In this document: positions 1-8,756 of the stretch, one piece after another
How the letters are laid out: each line of letters begins with the position of its first letter
How positions within the stretch are numbered: position 1 is the stretch's first letter
Source of the DNA: Paracoccaceae bacterium
GTDB taxonomy: Bacteria; Pseudomonadota; Alphaproteobacteria; Rhodobacterales; Rhodobacteraceae
Reading direction: 5' to 3'
NCBI GenBank assembly: GCA_024640245.1
Contig: JAHEFH010000003.1
Location: 1 to 53,740, forward strand
DNA: 53,740 bases
The notes under the pieces: generated by a model
Seen by the model: the letters and a program-made list of their open reading frames with translations, nothing else
Databases searched by the model: none
What the model was told of the DNA's origin: nothing
Translations under genes and position numbers: made by a program

Positions 1-644
1 GGGTGCAATTTAACAAGGCGCCCGTGCATCTTGCCTTGGGAAAACGCAGTCTGAAGGTTGGAGAAGCCGGCCTCTTCTTCGAACGGATTGCAGATGAACA
101 ATGGCGTGATTCCGCAGGCGGCCTCCCGTCGGCCAGCAACCGCTTTCGCCTGAACCGGCACGTCCTGATCCGTAAAGCTTATCGGGATCGGGAATATTGT
201 ATCGAGGTCCCGGGACTGCGCCGCGACATAGACGAATTTCGCTTCGATGCCGTCCGTCGTCCCGAAATTGTCAACCCAAGCCTGATCGATCGGCTCCCAG
301 TCATTATCCGGAATTTCCGTCAGGAATATCACGTTGAACGGGTTACCGGCCTCATCGACGTAGTTCAGAGTCACATTGAACTCACCGTCCTCCAGACTCA
401 GGAAACTGACGCTGTTGCCGACCTCGGTCATTGCAGCCTTCGCGCGTATAATCGCATCCGGACCACCATCCAGTTCACCGGCTGCCGCCAAGGCCACGGC
501 GTCCGCCGCCGCATAGAGATCGGAATGCGCATTGTTTCCGCGCCCCAGGTCGATAATCAGAAGACTAAGGCCGATAAATATTGGCATAAACAAAAGAGTC
601 AGAACCAAAGCATAGCCTCGGTCTTCCCGCACAAATCGTTTCAT
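1..644 (-). CDS. TadG-like Flp pilus assembly protein (partial)
   Basis: Minus-strand reading frame that starts at the ATG complementary to 642-644 and runs off the left edge, so only about 214 N-terminal residues are visible. A GGAG ribosome-binding site lies 7 bases before the ATG. The protein starts MKRFVREDRGYALVLTL, with one hydrophobic helix at about residues 12-32, then DLGRGNNAHSDLYAAADAVA and ALAAAGELDG. This is the usual start of the TadE/TadG-like pilus assembly family: a single membrane anchor and a pseudopilin-like N-terminus followed by a periplasmic region. It lies downstream of tadD and the prepilin peptidase on the same strand, which fits a tad (tight adherence) pilus cluster. 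A C-terminal von Willebrand-like domain, if present, would be outside the window. Confidence 0.8.
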   Translation of the reverse strand, partial: MKRFVREDRGYALVLTLLFMPIFIGLSLLIIDLGRGNNAHSDLYAAADAVALAAAGELDGGPDAIIRAKAAMTEVGNSVSFLSLEDGEFNVTLNYVDEAGNPFNVIFLTEIPDNDWEPIDQAWVDNFGTTDGIEAKFVYVAAQSRDLDTIFPIPISFTDQDVPVQAKAVAGRREAACGITPLFICNPFEEEAGFSNLQTAFSQGKMHGRLVKLH

Positions 645-812
645 CTTACGACTCCAACCTCGTCAATCATCAACCCGACTTCGCGCTCAGGAGGTTTAAA
701 ATGTCCACCGTCAATTCGAAGCCAACTAAAAATACCACTTCAGTTTATCAGTAATTTCGCTCTTTTGGTAGCGGCGTTACACAATTTTTCGTCACCACTG
801 CCTTGGACGCGT

Positions 813-1313
813 CTATAAAAACACGTTCGGAAACAGGGTGATTATCGTCGCAACCGAGATCGGCACGGCGTAAGGCACCTTTTTACCGCGCCTCAATTCA
901 TCCAACCGGTCGATCACAGCCAGATGCCGCATCCCCAGCGGAAACGGCACTCTGACCAGCGCTAAAAGGACAACAGAGCAGAGTAGTAACAGGATCGACC
1001 ATCCGAACAGGTTCGGCAAACTCACCCAAAAGCCAACGGCGAAAAACAGCTTTGCATCCCCTGCCCCCATCAACTTTGCGAACCAGAATGCCACGCCCAG
1101 CAAAAACAACAGCAAACCGCCGTACAAGTCATATATGACCGGGTTGAAGTTGCCCCGCGCCAGCGCAAAAACGACATAGATTGCAAGCAACGCAAGAACA
1201 CTGGAATTACGGACGCGGAATTTCCGGAAGTCTTCCCACGCCACAAAAACCAGAAAGAGGCACGCTGTCAGCAGTGCCACCTTCTCAATAATAAATGCTA
1301 TGCTTTCCACCAT
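813..1313 (-). CDS. cpaA: Prepilin peptidase, CpaA/TadV type (A24 family)
   Basis: A 166-residue membrane protein with about five hydrophobic segments. It carries the two aspartates of type IV prepilin peptidases: D28 in WEDFRKF and D86 in MGAGDAKLF (the GxGD signature). The length matches the short CpaA/TadV class, which has only the peptidase domain and lacks the N-terminal methylase domain of PilD. The expected role is to cleave leader peptides of Flp pilin and TadE/TadF pseudopilins at the inner membrane. It follows tadD by 22 bases, and a TadG-like gene lies 168 bases downstream, so the three probably form part of one tad operon. Confidence 0.85.
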   Translation of the reverse strand: MVESIAFIIEKVALLTACLFLVFVAWEDFRKFRVRNSSVLALLAIYVVFALARGNFNPVIYDLYGGLLLFLLGVAFWFAKLMGAGDAKLFFAVGFWVSLPNLFGWSILLLLCSVVLLALVRVPFPLGMRHLAVIDRLDELRRGKKVPYAVPISVATIITLFPNVFL

Positions 1314-1335
1314 CGCCCGGCGCTTTCACCAGGAC

Positions 1336-1857
1336 CTAGATGCCCCGCGCCTGATCGAAGCCACGCTTTGGAAAGTTGGCGGAGTTCCGCAGTAATTCCA
1401 GATTGTTAGCCGTTATCTCATTGGACGGATCCAGATCATAGGCTCTCAGGAAGGAGCGCCGCGCGGCAACCAGTTCGCCTTGCAGCAGATAGGAATAGCC
1501 GAGGTTGTTGTGGAACTCGATCCGGTTGCCGATGACCGGTTGCAGCCTGCTGTAGGCTTTCTTCGACTGGTCGAACCGGCGCAGCATATCAGCCGACGCC
1601 GCGTATCCGAGCCAGGCGGCCGGATCTCTCGGGTGCTCATTAATAGCCTGTTTGAACAGGGAATAGGACTTGCCGTAGTTGCCTTCGCGGAACTGGAGCC
1701 TACCGCTGATGATCAACTGGTCGTCTGTATAATAATCGGCCCTCGACGTGTCCTTCACGCTCGCCGCGCTGTCCCCGAAGGAAGAAAGATCGCCCATATT
1801 CACATCACTGCAGGATGTGAGCAACATTGCTCCGACTACAAAAATTAACCGCTTCAT
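1336..1857 (-). CDS. tadD: TadD-like tetratricopeptide lipoprotein
   Basis: A 173-residue protein with a lipoprotein signal peptide: a charged start, a hydrophobic core and the lipobox LLTSC with C16 as the acylated cysteine. Residues of about 50-155 form two to three TPR-like helical pairs (FREGNYGKSYSLFKQAINEH, then YSYLLQGELVAARRSFLRAY and LDPSNEITANNLELL). TadD proteins are outer-membrane-associated TPR lipoproteins that help assemble the Tad secretin. The position directly before the prepilin peptidase supports this assignment. It is the most upstream tad gene in the window, and nothing of the cluster lies between it and the gcv operon. Confidence 0.8.
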   Translation of the reverse strand: MKRLIFVVGAMLLTSCSDVNMGDLSSFGDSAASVKDTSRADYYTDDQLIISGRLQFREGNYGKSYSLFKQAINEHPRDPAAWLGYAASADMLRRFDQSKKAYSRLQPVIGNRIEFHNNLGYSYLLQGELVAARRSFLRAYDLDPSNEITANNLELLRNSANFPKRGFDQARGI

Positions 1858-2138
1858 AAATACTGACCCCTCGGGTTTTTCCGAATTATCCTATGTATAG
1901 ACCTCATTACGGCCCTTCAAATCAAAACCTTAGCCGCTGAAACTCGATTCTCAAAGCACCGATTCTCCGGAATTGGGAAAACATGGATTTTCGACAACAC
2001 TACCCTTCTTCATTTTTCATCCGAACCCGCATTCGCCCCGCTGCATTTTGGCCGAGATAGCGACTGACACACCTTGTTTCTCCAACCACTGAATTGCGAC
2101 ATTGCCAGCCCCGAAATTCTAGGCTAGTTTCGTGAAAC
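1858..2138. other. Divergent intergenic region tadD / gcv
   Basis: This stretch separates the minus-strand tad genes from the plus-strand gcv transcript. It is AT-richer than its flanks and should contain promoters in both directions. I found no convincing -35/-10 pair for either direction: a TTGCGA at 2094-2099 has only a poor -10 partner near 2117-2122. No ORF worth naming was seen. Confidence 0.4.
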
Positions 2139-2290
2139 CGTTACGGGAGACGCTGGTGAAAACCAGGGCCGAAGGAGCAACCGCCCCGGAAACTCTCAGG
2201 CAAAAGGACCGTAACGCTTTTGAAATTCTGGAGAGAGGCGCCCGAGCGTCCGCCGAAGGGATAGCGATCTCAGGCAAAAGAACAGGAGGG
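2139..2290 (+). ncRNA. Tandem glycine riboswitch
   Basis: Two consecutive glycine aptamers precede gcvT. Aptamer I has its P1 stem as CGTTACGG (2139-2146) pairing with CCGTAACG (2209-2216), and contains GGCCGAAGGAGCAA and CTCTCAGGCAAAAGGACC. Aptamer II starts at about 2226 (TCTGGAGAG), contains GCCGAAGGGAT and TCTCAGGCAAAAGAACAG, and ends near 2287. The GCCGAAGG and CAGGCAAAAG boxes in both halves are diagnostic of this class. Such switches turn on glycine cleavage genes when glycine is plentiful, which fits the downstream gcvTHP. Downstream, a long hairpin (2291-2326) and a second stem (2325-2341) share bases and are the likely expression platform. Confidence 0.93.
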
Positions 2291-2341
2291 GCATCGACGC
2301 ACAGCATAACTGTGCACAATCGGTGCCGGAAAAAAGCCGGC
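2291..2341 (+). promoter_or_regulatory. Candidate expression platform of the glycine riboswitch
   Basis: The first hairpin pairs GCATCGA (2291-2297) with TCGGTGC (2320-2326, one G-U pair) and GCACAG (2299-2304) with CTGTGC (2310-2315) around a CATAA loop. A second stem pairs GCCGG (2325-2329) with CCGGC (2337-2341). They share bases 2325-2326, so they cannot form fully at the same time. No uridine run follows, so control of translation or of an alternative fold is more likely than simple intrinsic termination. This is an inference from pairing alone. Confidence 0.5.
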
Positions 2342-2363
2342 CTTGATGTTCGAGGGGAATAAT

Positions 2364-3494
2364 TTGGCCGAACTTTTCAAAACTCCGCTTCATGCAGTCC
2401 ATCTGGAACTGGGTGCAAAAATGGTGCCCTTTGCCGGATATGACATGCCGGTGCAGTATCCTTTGGGCGTTCTCAAGGAACATCTGCATACTCGGCAATC
2501 GGCCGGCCTGTTCGATGTCAGCCACATGGGCCAGGTCCGCCTGACCCCGAAATCCGGCAACGTGAAAGACGCGGCACTAGCGTTGGAAGCTCTTGTTCCG
2601 ATGAACCTTCTGGATCTCGGTTTGAGCCGCCAGCGATATGCATTTTTTACCAATGACACCGGCGGAATACTGGACGACCTTATGGTCGCGAACCGCGGCG
2701 ACCACCTGTTTGTCGTGGTCAATGCCGCCTGCAAGGGCGCCGATTTCGAACACATGAAAAAGTACCTGTCGGACAGCTGCAAGCTAGAGATGATAGAGGA
2801 TCGCGCGCTGATCGCGCTTCAGGGACCCAAGGCCGAAACCGTGCTGGCGCGTCTGGCGCCGGAGGTTACGGACATGCGCTTCATGGACGTCGCGACGGTC
2901 ACCCTGAACGGGTCGGAATGCTGGATATCCCGTTCCGGCTATACCGGCGAGGACGGCTACGAAATATCCGTGCCCGAGGCAGACACCGTGGCCCTGACCC
3001 GCGCGCTGCTCGCCTTCGAGGAAGTCGAGCCGATCGGCCTTGGCGCCCGCGACAGCCTCCGCCTGGAGGCAGGGCTTTGCCTTTACGGCCATGACATCGA
3101 CACCGAAACGACTCCTGTCGAAGGAAACCTTGTCTGGGCGATGCAGAAGGCGCGGCGCGCAGGCGGCGAGCGCGCCGGAGGATTTCCGGGCGCGGATGTC
3201 ATTCTGGACCAACTCGCCAACGGCTGTGCCCGCAAGCGTGTCGGCATAAAACCTGATGGACGCGCGCCAATGCGGGACGGAACCCCCCTCTTCGCGACCG
3301 AGGATGCGTCTGACGCCATGGGCAGCATCACGTCCGGAGGGTTCGGCCCGACGGTCGGACACCCCGTAGCGATGGGTTATGTCGACAGCGCGCATGCCGC
3401 GACCGGCACCACGATCTTTGCCGAGTTGCGCGGCAAACGCCTGCCCGCAACTATTGTTAACCTGCCGTTTACTCCGGCCAATTTCAAAAGATAA
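2364..3494 (+). CDS. gcvT: Glycine cleavage system T protein (aminomethyltransferase)
   Basis: A 376-residue T protein. It transfers the aminomethyl carbon from the lipoyl arm of H protein to tetrahydrofolate, releasing ammonia. The N-terminal segment PLHAVHLELGAKMVPFAGYD, GLFDVSHMGQV and the folate-site region GGILDDLMV are typical, as is GYTGEDGYEI in the second domain. I chose the TTG at 2364 (protein MAELFKTPLH) because GAGGGG sits 6 bases before it and the resulting N-terminus matches the family. An in-frame ATG at 2346 lies next to the riboswitch hairpins and lacks a good ribosome-binding site. It is the first gene of gcvT-gcvH-gcvP and is controlled by the upstream glycine riboswitch. 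Confidence 0.95.
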   Translation: MAELFKTPLHAVHLELGAKMVPFAGYDMPVQYPLGVLKEHLHTRQSAGLFDVSHMGQVRLTPKSGNVKDAALALEALVPMNLLDLGLSRQRYAFFTNDTGGILDDLMVANRGDHLFVVVNAACKGADFEHMKKYLSDSCKLEMIEDRALIALQGPKAETVLARLAPEVTDMRFMDVATVTLNGSECWISRSGYTGEDGYEISVPEADTVALTRALLAFEEVEPIGLGARDSLRLEAGLCLYGHDIDTETTPVEGNLVWAMQKARRAGGERAGGFPGADVILDQLANGCARKRVGIKPDGRAPMRDGTPLFATEDASDAMGSITSGGFGPTVGHPVAMGYVDSAHAATGTTIFAELRGKRLPATIVNLPFTPANFKR

Positions 3495-3509
3495 AACAGG
3501 AGAATACCA

Positions 3510-3875
3510 ATGAAATTCACAGAAGAACATGAATGGCTCGATACCACGGAAGACGAAGGTGTTGTCACGGTCGGCATTACCGAGCACGCGGCGGAGGCCT
3601 TGGGCGAACTCGTCTTTCTGGAGTTGCCGGAAGTGGGCACCAAAGTGGTCAAGGGTGACGAGGTCGCCGTTATCGAAAGCGTCAAGGCCGCGTCTGAAAT
3701 CCTCGCGCCTCTGGACGGCGAAATCGTCGAGGTGAACGAGCCGCTGGTGGATAATGTGACACTGGTCAACGACGACCCGACCGGCAAGGGATGGTTCTTC
3801 CGGATCAAGCTCGACAACCCGTCCGACATGGACGATCTGCTTGACGAAGACGCCTACAAAGCCCTTATCGAATAA
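3510..3875 (+). CDS. gcvH: Glycine cleavage system H protein
   Basis: A 121-residue lipoyl carrier protein of normal length. The lipoylated lysine is K59 in [11 protein letters not shown], and the fold signature [20 protein letters not shown] precedes it. It shuttles the aminomethyl intermediate from P protein to T protein and electrons to the L protein. It starts 15 bases after gcvT with an AGGAG site and is followed by gcvP after 19 bases, so the three genes are one operon. The L subunit (dihydrolipoyl dehydrogenase) is not in this operon; the lpd at the other end of the window is attached to sucAB. Confidence 0.97.
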   Translation: MKFTEEHEWLDTTEDEGVVTVGITEHAAEALGELVFLELPEVGTKVVKGDEVAVIESVKAASEILAPLDGEIVEVNEPLVDNVTLVNDDPTGKGWFFRIKLDNPSDMDDLLDEDAYKALIE

Positions 3876-3894
3876 AGCCGCGCAGGAGCCGCAA

Positions 3895-6747
3895 ATGCCG
3901 TATAAGCCAACCGACTACAAGCCATTCGACTTCGCCAACCGGCGTCACATCGGCCCCTCCAACGAGGAAATCGATGCGATGCTCAAGGTCGTTGGCTGCG
4001 AGACCCTCGACCAGTTGATCGACGAAACCGTACCTGCCTCGATCCGGCGCGAAAAGCCGCTGGCCTGGGGGCCGGCGCTCAGCGAACGGCAAATGCTGCA
4101 TGACATGCGGCAAGTCGCGCAGAAGAACCAGATTTTCGTCTCTCTTCTGGGTCAGGGCTATCACGGCACGGTCACGCCACCGGCGATCCAGCGCAACCTG
4201 CTGGAAAACCCGGCCTGGTACACGGCCTATACCCCCTACCAGCCGGAAATCTCGCAAGGAAGGCTGGAAGCGCTGCTGAACTACCAGACGATGATCACCG
4301 ACCTCACAGGGCTGGAGATCGCAAACGCCTCGTTGCTGGATGAAGCCACCGCCTGCGCCGAGGCCATGACCATGGCGCAGCGGGTCGCAAAATCCAAGGC
4401 GCTGGCCTTCTTCGTCGATAAAAACTGCCACCCGCAGAATATCGCCGTGGTCAAGACCCGCGCAGAACCGCTGGAAATCGAGATTATTGTAGGCGATCCG
4501 GAGACCGACCTGAAGGCGCACAAGGTATTCGGCGCCCTTTTCCAGTATCCCGGAACCCATGGCCACTTGACCGACTTCACCTCGCAGATCGAGGCCCTGC
4601 ACGCAGAAGGCGCCATCGGCATCGTCACCGCCGACCCGCTGGCCCTGACCCTGCTCAAGGAACCCGGCCAGATGGGGGCCGACATCGCCGTCGGCTCGAC
4701 CCAGCGCTTCGGCGTCCCGATGGGTTACGGCGGGCCGCACGCCGCCTATATGGCGACAAAAGAGGCCTATAAGCGCGCCATGCCCGGCCGTCTGATCGGC
4801 GTATCGATCGACGCCCGCGGCAACCGCGCCTACCGACTTGCCCTGCAAACCCGCGAACAGCATATCCGCCGTGAAAAGGCGACCTCGAACGTCTGTACGG
4901 CACAGGCTCTGCTGGCTGTAATGGCATCGATGTATGCGGTGTTCCACGGACCGGAAGGGCTAAGAGCCATTGCCCAGAACATCCATCTTGAAACAGCGCG
5001 GCTTGCCGCCAATCTGGAGGCCGGCGGCTTCCGGCTGGTCAATGACTCGTTCTTTGACACGATCACAGTCGATGTCGGCAACCACCAGTCCGGGATCATG
5101 CGTCGCGCTCGCCACAAGCGCATCAACCTGCGCAAGGTTGGCACCGGCCAGATCGGCATCACCATCGACGAGGCGACACGCCCGGAAATTATCGACCAGT
5201 TGGTCGCGGTCTTTGTCGGGCCGAAGCACAAAACCGATGCGGAGTTCAGCTATCGCCTGCCCGAAGAACAGCTCCGGACCACCGATTATCTGGCCCACCC
5301 GATTTTTCACATGAACCGCGCCGAAACCGAGATCATGCGCTATATGCGGCGCCTGTCGGACCGCGATCTGGCGCTGGACCGCGCGATGATCCCTCTGGGC
5401 TCGTGCACAATGAAGTTGAACGCCGCCGCGGAAATGATCCCGATCAGCTGGCGCGAGTTTGCCAATATTCACCCGTTTGCACCTGAAGAGCAGGTCGAGG
5501 GCTATCACGAGATGATAGACGACTTGTCCGACAAGCTGTGCCAGATCACCGGCTACGATGCGATCTCGATGCAGCCGAACTCGGGCGCGCAGGGTGAGTA
5601 CGCCGGCCTGATGACAATCCGTGCATATCACGCGTCGCGCAACGACACACACCGCAACATCTGCCTGATCCCGACCTCGGCGCATGGCACCAACCCTGCG
5701 ACGGCGCATATGGTGGGCTATGACGTTGTCGTGGTCAAATCCGCCGCCAACGGTGACATAGATTTGCAAGATTTCAGGGAAAAGGCCGAAAAACACGCTG
5801 CCAAGCTGGCTGCCGTCATGATCACCTACCCCTCGACCCACGGCGTTTTCGAAAATACCGTTCGCGAGGTCTGCGAGATCACGCACAAAAACGGCGGCCA
5901 GGTCTATATTGACGGCGCAAACATGAACGCCATGGTCGGATTGGCCGAACCGGGCAAGATCGGCGGCGACGTCAGCCACCTGAACCTGCACAAGACCTTC
6001 TGCATTCCGCATGGCGGCGGCGGACCGGGCATGGGACCGATCGGCGTGCGCAAGCACCTTATCCCCTTCCTGCCCGGCCATCCTGAAACCGGTGGTTCCG
6101 AAGGTCCGGTATCCGCCGCGCCCTTCGGCTCACCATCGATCCTGCCGATCAGCTGGGCCTATGTCCTGCTGATGGGCGGCGAGGGCCTGACGCAGGCGAC
6201 CAAGATCGCGATCCTGTCGGCGAACTATATCTCCAAACGCCTCGATGGCGCGTTCAATACGCTCTACAAGGGGCCGACGGGGCGCGTGGCCCATGAATGC
6301 ATCATCGACACTCGACCGCTGAAAGACAGCGCCGGGGTGGAAGTGGACGACGTGGCCAAGCGCCTGATCGACTGTGGTTTCCACTCGCCCACCATGAGCT
6401 TCCCTGTTCCGGGAACCCTGATGGTGGAACCGACAGAATCCGAGACCAAGGCGGAACTGGACCGCTTCTGCGACGCCATGCTGGCGATCCGCGAAGAAGC
6501 ACGTGATATCGAGGAAGGCCGTTCCGATCCCGTCAACAACCCGCTTAAGAACGCGCCGCATACGGTTGAAGATCTGGTAGGCGAATGGGACCGTCCCTAC
6601 AGCCGCGAACAGGCCTGCTATCCGCCGGGCGCGTTCCGGGTGGACAAGTACTGGGCGCCCGTCAACCGCGTCGACAACGCCTATGGCGACCGGCACCTGA
6701 TCTGCTCCTGCCCGCCGCTGGAGGATTACGCGGAAGCAGCGGAATAG
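3895..6747 (+). CDS. gcvP: Glycine dehydrogenase (decarboxylating), P protein
   Basis: A 950-residue single-chain P protein, the PLP enzyme that decarboxylates glycine and loads the aminomethyl group on H protein. The PLP-binding lysine is K700 in [16 protein letters not shown], followed by the Gly-rich GPGMGPIGV. The N-terminal half begins [10 protein letters not shown], as in the family. The ATG at 3895 is preceded by GGAG and gives this normal start. A longer frame opens inside gcvH at 3841, but that extension has no family match. Both halves are fused in one polypeptide, unlike the split gcvPA/gcvPB of some bacteria. A bidirectional terminator follows about 110 bases downstream. Confidence 0.97.
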   Translation: MPYKPTDYKPFDFANRRHIGPSNEEIDAMLKVVGCETLDQLIDETVPASIRREKPLAWGPALSERQMLHDMRQVAQKNQIFVSLLGQGYHGTVTPPAIQRNLLENPAWYTAYTPYQPEISQGRLEALLNYQTMITDLTGLEIANASLLDEATACAEAMTMAQRVAKSKALAFFVDKNCHPQNIAVVKTRAEPLEIEIIVGDPETDLKAHKVFGALFQYPGTHGHLTDFTSQIEALHAEGAIGIVTADPLALTLLKEPGQMGADIAVGSTQRFGVPMGYGGPHAAYMATKEAYKRAMPGRLIGVSIDARGNRAYRLALQTREQHIRREKATSNVCTAQALLAVMASMYAVFHGPEGLRAIAQNIHLETARLAANLEAGGFRLVNDSFFDTITVDVGNHQSGIMRRARHKRINLRKVGTGQIGITIDEATRPEIIDQLVAVFVGPKHKTDAEFSYRLPEEQLRTTDYLAHPIFHMNRAETEIMRYMRRLSDRDLALDRAMIPLGSCTMKLNAAAEMIPISWREFANIHPFAPEEQVEGYHEMIDDLSDKLCQITGYDAISMQPNSGAQGEYAGLMTIRAYHASRNDTHRNICLIPTSAHGTNPATAHMVGYDVVVVKSAANGDIDLQDFREKAEKHAAKLAAVMITYPSTHGVFENTVREVCEITHKNGGQVYIDGANMNAMVGLAEPGKIGGDVSHLNLHKTFCIPHGGGGPGMGPIGVRKHLIPFLPGHPETGGSEGPVSAAPFGSPSILPISWAYVLLMGGEGLTQATKIAILSANYISKRLDGAFNTLYKGPTGRVAHECIIDTRPLKDSAGVEVDDVAKRLIDCGFHSPTMSFPVPGTLMVEPTESETKAELDRFCDAMLAIREEARDIEEGRSDPVNNPLKNAPHTVEDLVGEWDRPYSREQACYPPGAFRVDKYWAPVNRVDNAYGDRHLICSCPPLEDYAEAAE

Positions 6748-6854
6748 GTTTGCGCCTTAGAGTTTTGGACGTCCCGCGCAACAATGCGCGGGGCGATATC
6801 CGTGCCGAGCAACGATACCGGTGAGTGCCGGCAAGGGACTTCAGATGCGGCAAT

Positions 6855-6892
6855 AAAAAGGGGAGCCCATTCGGAGCTCCCCAATTTTCTTA
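6855..6892. terminator. Bidirectional intrinsic terminator between gcvP and a lipoprotein gene
   Basis: A perfect 7-bp stem, GGGGAGC (6860-6866) with GCTCCCC (6876-6882), is followed on the plus strand by AATTTTCTT. On the minus strand the same stem is followed by TTTTTATTG. It therefore fits Rho-independent termination for both convergent genes. Confidence 0.8.
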
Positions 6893-6913
6893 TCAAACAA
6901 AGTCCAGAGCGAC

Positions 6914-7240
6914 CTACAATCCTTTACAGCCCTTTTCAGCGCCGATCTCGAACAAGTATTCACGACGGTCTTTTGCTGCATCGACGGCTTCGCCGACATT
7001 ATTATATGTCACCAGAAGTGCAGGCCAAAAAAGCAATCCGGCAGCTACATTTGTGCCGGTCATTCCCTTTTCGCTACGCGCCTTCTCTTCAAAGCTTTCA
7101 GTCTCGGCGATTTCTTTCTTGATTTCATCACAGGTTAACGCAGTGTCTCCTGCCTGCCTTTTGGACACCACTTCCGGGTTTGCACAGGCGCCAAGAAGAG
7201 TAACACCAAAAGCTATTAATCCAAGTTGCTTAACTATCAT
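6914..7240 (-). CDS. Small lipoprotein of unknown function
   Basis: A 108-residue predicted lipoprotein with lipobox LLGAC (C19). The mature part has two further cysteines (LTCDEIKKEI and the near-terminal KGCKGL), a charged helix at about residues 35-60, and a hydrophobic stretch (NVAAGLLFWPALLV). A GGAGG site lies 7 bases before the ATG at 7240, so I prefer it to the TTG one codon upstream. I do not recognise the family. It is transcribed alone, toward gcvP, and shares the terminator at 6855-6892. Confidence 0.7.
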   Translation of the reverse strand: MIVKQLGLIAFGVTLLGACANPEVVSKRQAGDTALTCDEIKKEIAETESFEEKARSEKGMTGTNVAAGLLFWPALLVTYNNVGEAVDAAKDRREYLFEIGAEKGCKGL

Positions 7241-7659
7241 CAAATTACCTCCAAAAAATTAACTATCGTTAACCCTTAGTTTACTTCTCGAAAGCGGCAC
7301 AAGCTAAATTGTTGAAAAATATAACTTTCCAGATTTTCGGCAATTTGGTTTTTTGAGTTCGCTGACGTTTGGCTTGAGCAATTGATTACCATTGCTCTTA
7401 GCTGGCAAGAGACAGGTAACTGAAAAATCCTTACGCTCGCCACATCGCGCGCCAAAAATAACAAGCTTATAACCCTCACCCAATCAAACCAATTTCTTTT
7501 GACAGTGCCAATTTCGATTATGGCGCGAGAATTTAATTGCGTTATACTGCTCGGATAGCGGCGCTCAGAATTGGATCGCGAGACAAGGTTTCGCACCCGT
7601 TCGGGCTGTGGTGGAGGTTTGTTACCAATAGTGCGCGCCGCACGAAACGGAGGAGAAGG
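7241..7659. other. Divergent intergenic region before the BMP transporter operon
   Basis: A 419-bp AT-rich gap. It contains a perfect inverted repeat, GAGCAAT (7376-7382) / ATTGCTC (7391-7397) with an 8-base spacer, which could be an operator or hairpin. A TTGACA at 7499-7504 has no good -10 at normal spacing. A TATACT at 7543-7548 is a possible -10 for the downstream operon but lacks a clear -35. No ORF with a recognisable product was found. Confidence 0.4.
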
Positions 7660-8688
7660 ATGAATTTTTTGAACAACTTTACCAAGAAAACCGCAATAGC
7701 CGCAGCCCTGTTTCTGGGATCAGTGTCCGTCGCGTCTGCTTTTACGGCCTGCCAGGTCACTGACACTGGTGGTATCGACGATAACGGCTTCAACCAGACT
7801 GCCTGGAAGGGTGTTACAGACGCGCAGGAAAAGTTTGGGATCGATAGTCGGTTCCTCGAATCCCAAGCTGAAACAGACTATGAGGCCAATATCAACTCAC
7901 TCTTGGGTGGGCAGTGTGATGTGATTGTCACCGTGGGCTTCTTGCTGGGCGACGCAACCAAGAATGCCGCCGAAACGAACCCGGATCAAAAGTTCTCGAT
8001 CGTCGACTACGCCTATGATCCGACGATCCCAAATGTGCTGGGTCAAGTCTATGCGACCGATCAGGCCGCGTTCATGGCGGGTTACCTGTCTGCGGGTATG
8101 TCAAAGACAGGAATTTTGGGAACTTTTGGCGGAATCAACATTCCGCCCGTGACCATCTTCATGGACGGTTTCGTAAGCGGGGCGAATTACTACAACGCTC
8201 AGAAAGGCGCCAGTGTGAAAGTCTTGGGCTGGGATAAGGCCAGCCGCGAAGGTCTTTTCACCAACAACTTTGACTCTCTCGACGATGGCCGGGCCTTCGC
8301 GCAGAATCTTTATGATGAGGGCGCCGACATCGTGCTGCCGGTTGCTGGTCCGGTTGGACTGGGTTCGGCCGCTCTTGCCGATGAACTTGGTACAGACGCC
8401 CTCAAGATCATTGGGGTCGACGCTGACCTATTTCTGACCGACCCTGCGAAGAAGCACGTCTACCTGACATCGATTGTAAAGCGCATGGATTCGACCGTGA
8501 CGGCAGTGATCCAAGCTGCCATGGAGGGAACGTTTGAGGGTGGCCTGATTGTCGGTACGCTTGAAAATAACGGTGTCGGTATTGCACCTCTCCACGACTT
8601 CGAAGATGCCGTGCCGGCCGAATTGAAAGCTGAACTGGAAGCGATCCGTGCAGGCATCATCGACGGTTCGATCAACGTCGGCGGTTGA
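7660..8688 (+). CDS. BMP-family ABC transporter substrate-binding protein (nucleoside type)
   Basis: A 342-residue periplasmic binding protein. The start at 7660 has a strong GGAGGAGA site and a classical signal peptide (KKTAIAAALFLGSVSVASA, cleavage near residue 27). The mature chain shows the PnrA/BmpA pattern TDTGGIDDNGFNQTAWKG near the N-terminus, plus VGFLLGDATKNAA, GILGTFGGINIPPVTIFMDG and LKIIGVDADLF. Characterised family members bind purine or other nucleosides. Its position before a double-domain ATPase and two permeases is the usual BmpA-NupABC arrangement, so nucleoside uptake is the best guess, though the exact ligand is not shown. A 10-bp hairpin follows the stop codon. Confidence 0.9.
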   Translation: MNFLNNFTKKTAIAAALFLGSVSVASAFTACQVTDTGGIDDNGFNQTAWKGVTDAQEKFGIDSRFLESQAETDYEANINSLLGGQCDVIVTVGFLLGDATKNAAETNPDQKFSIVDYAYDPTIPNVLGQVYATDQAAFMAGYLSAGMSKTGILGTFGGINIPPVTIFMDGFVSGANYYNAQKGASVKVLGWDKASREGLFTNNFDSLDDGRAFAQNLYDEGADIVLPVAGPVGLGSAALADELGTDALKIIGVDADLFLTDPAKKHVYLTSIVKRMDSTVTAVIQAAMEGTFEGGLIVGTLENNGVGIAPLHDFEDAVPAELKAELEAIRAGIIDGSINVGG

Positions 8689-8700
8689 GCCAAACTAACA

Positions 8701-8730
8701 GTCCCGCGGCGCACAAAAGTGCCGCGGGAC
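8701..8730 (+). other. Intercistronic stem-loop after the binding-protein gene
   Basis: A perfect 10-bp inverted repeat, GTCCCGCGGC (8701-8710) / GCCGCGGGAC (8721-8730), has a 10-base loop. It lies between the binding-protein stop codon and the ATPase ribosome-binding site. There is no uridine run, so it is unlikely to terminate by itself. Such hairpins commonly protect the upstream mRNA from 3' decay, raising binding protein over the membrane subunits. Confidence 0.7.
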
Positions 8731-8756
8731 CAGTAGTGGCGGGAGGGTGCGGCCAG

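Noticed and set aside
3-818. Plus-strand ORF of 271 codons at the left edge
   Set aside because: It is the antisense of the TadG-like gene, has no family-like features, and the minus frame has a ribosome-binding site and a recognisable TadE/G N-terminus.
3841-3894. Upstream extension of gcvP into gcvH
   Set aside because: The extra 18 codons overlap gcvH and do not match the family; the ATG at 3895 has a ribosome-binding site and the normal N-terminus.
7499-7504. Perfect TTGACA before the BMP operon as a promoter
   Set aside because: No acceptable -10 at 16-18 bases; noted only in the intergenic entry.
7276-7596. Minus-strand ORF of 106 codons in the gap before the BMP operon
   Set aside because: No family features, no good ribosome-binding site, AT-rich regulatory-looking DNA.
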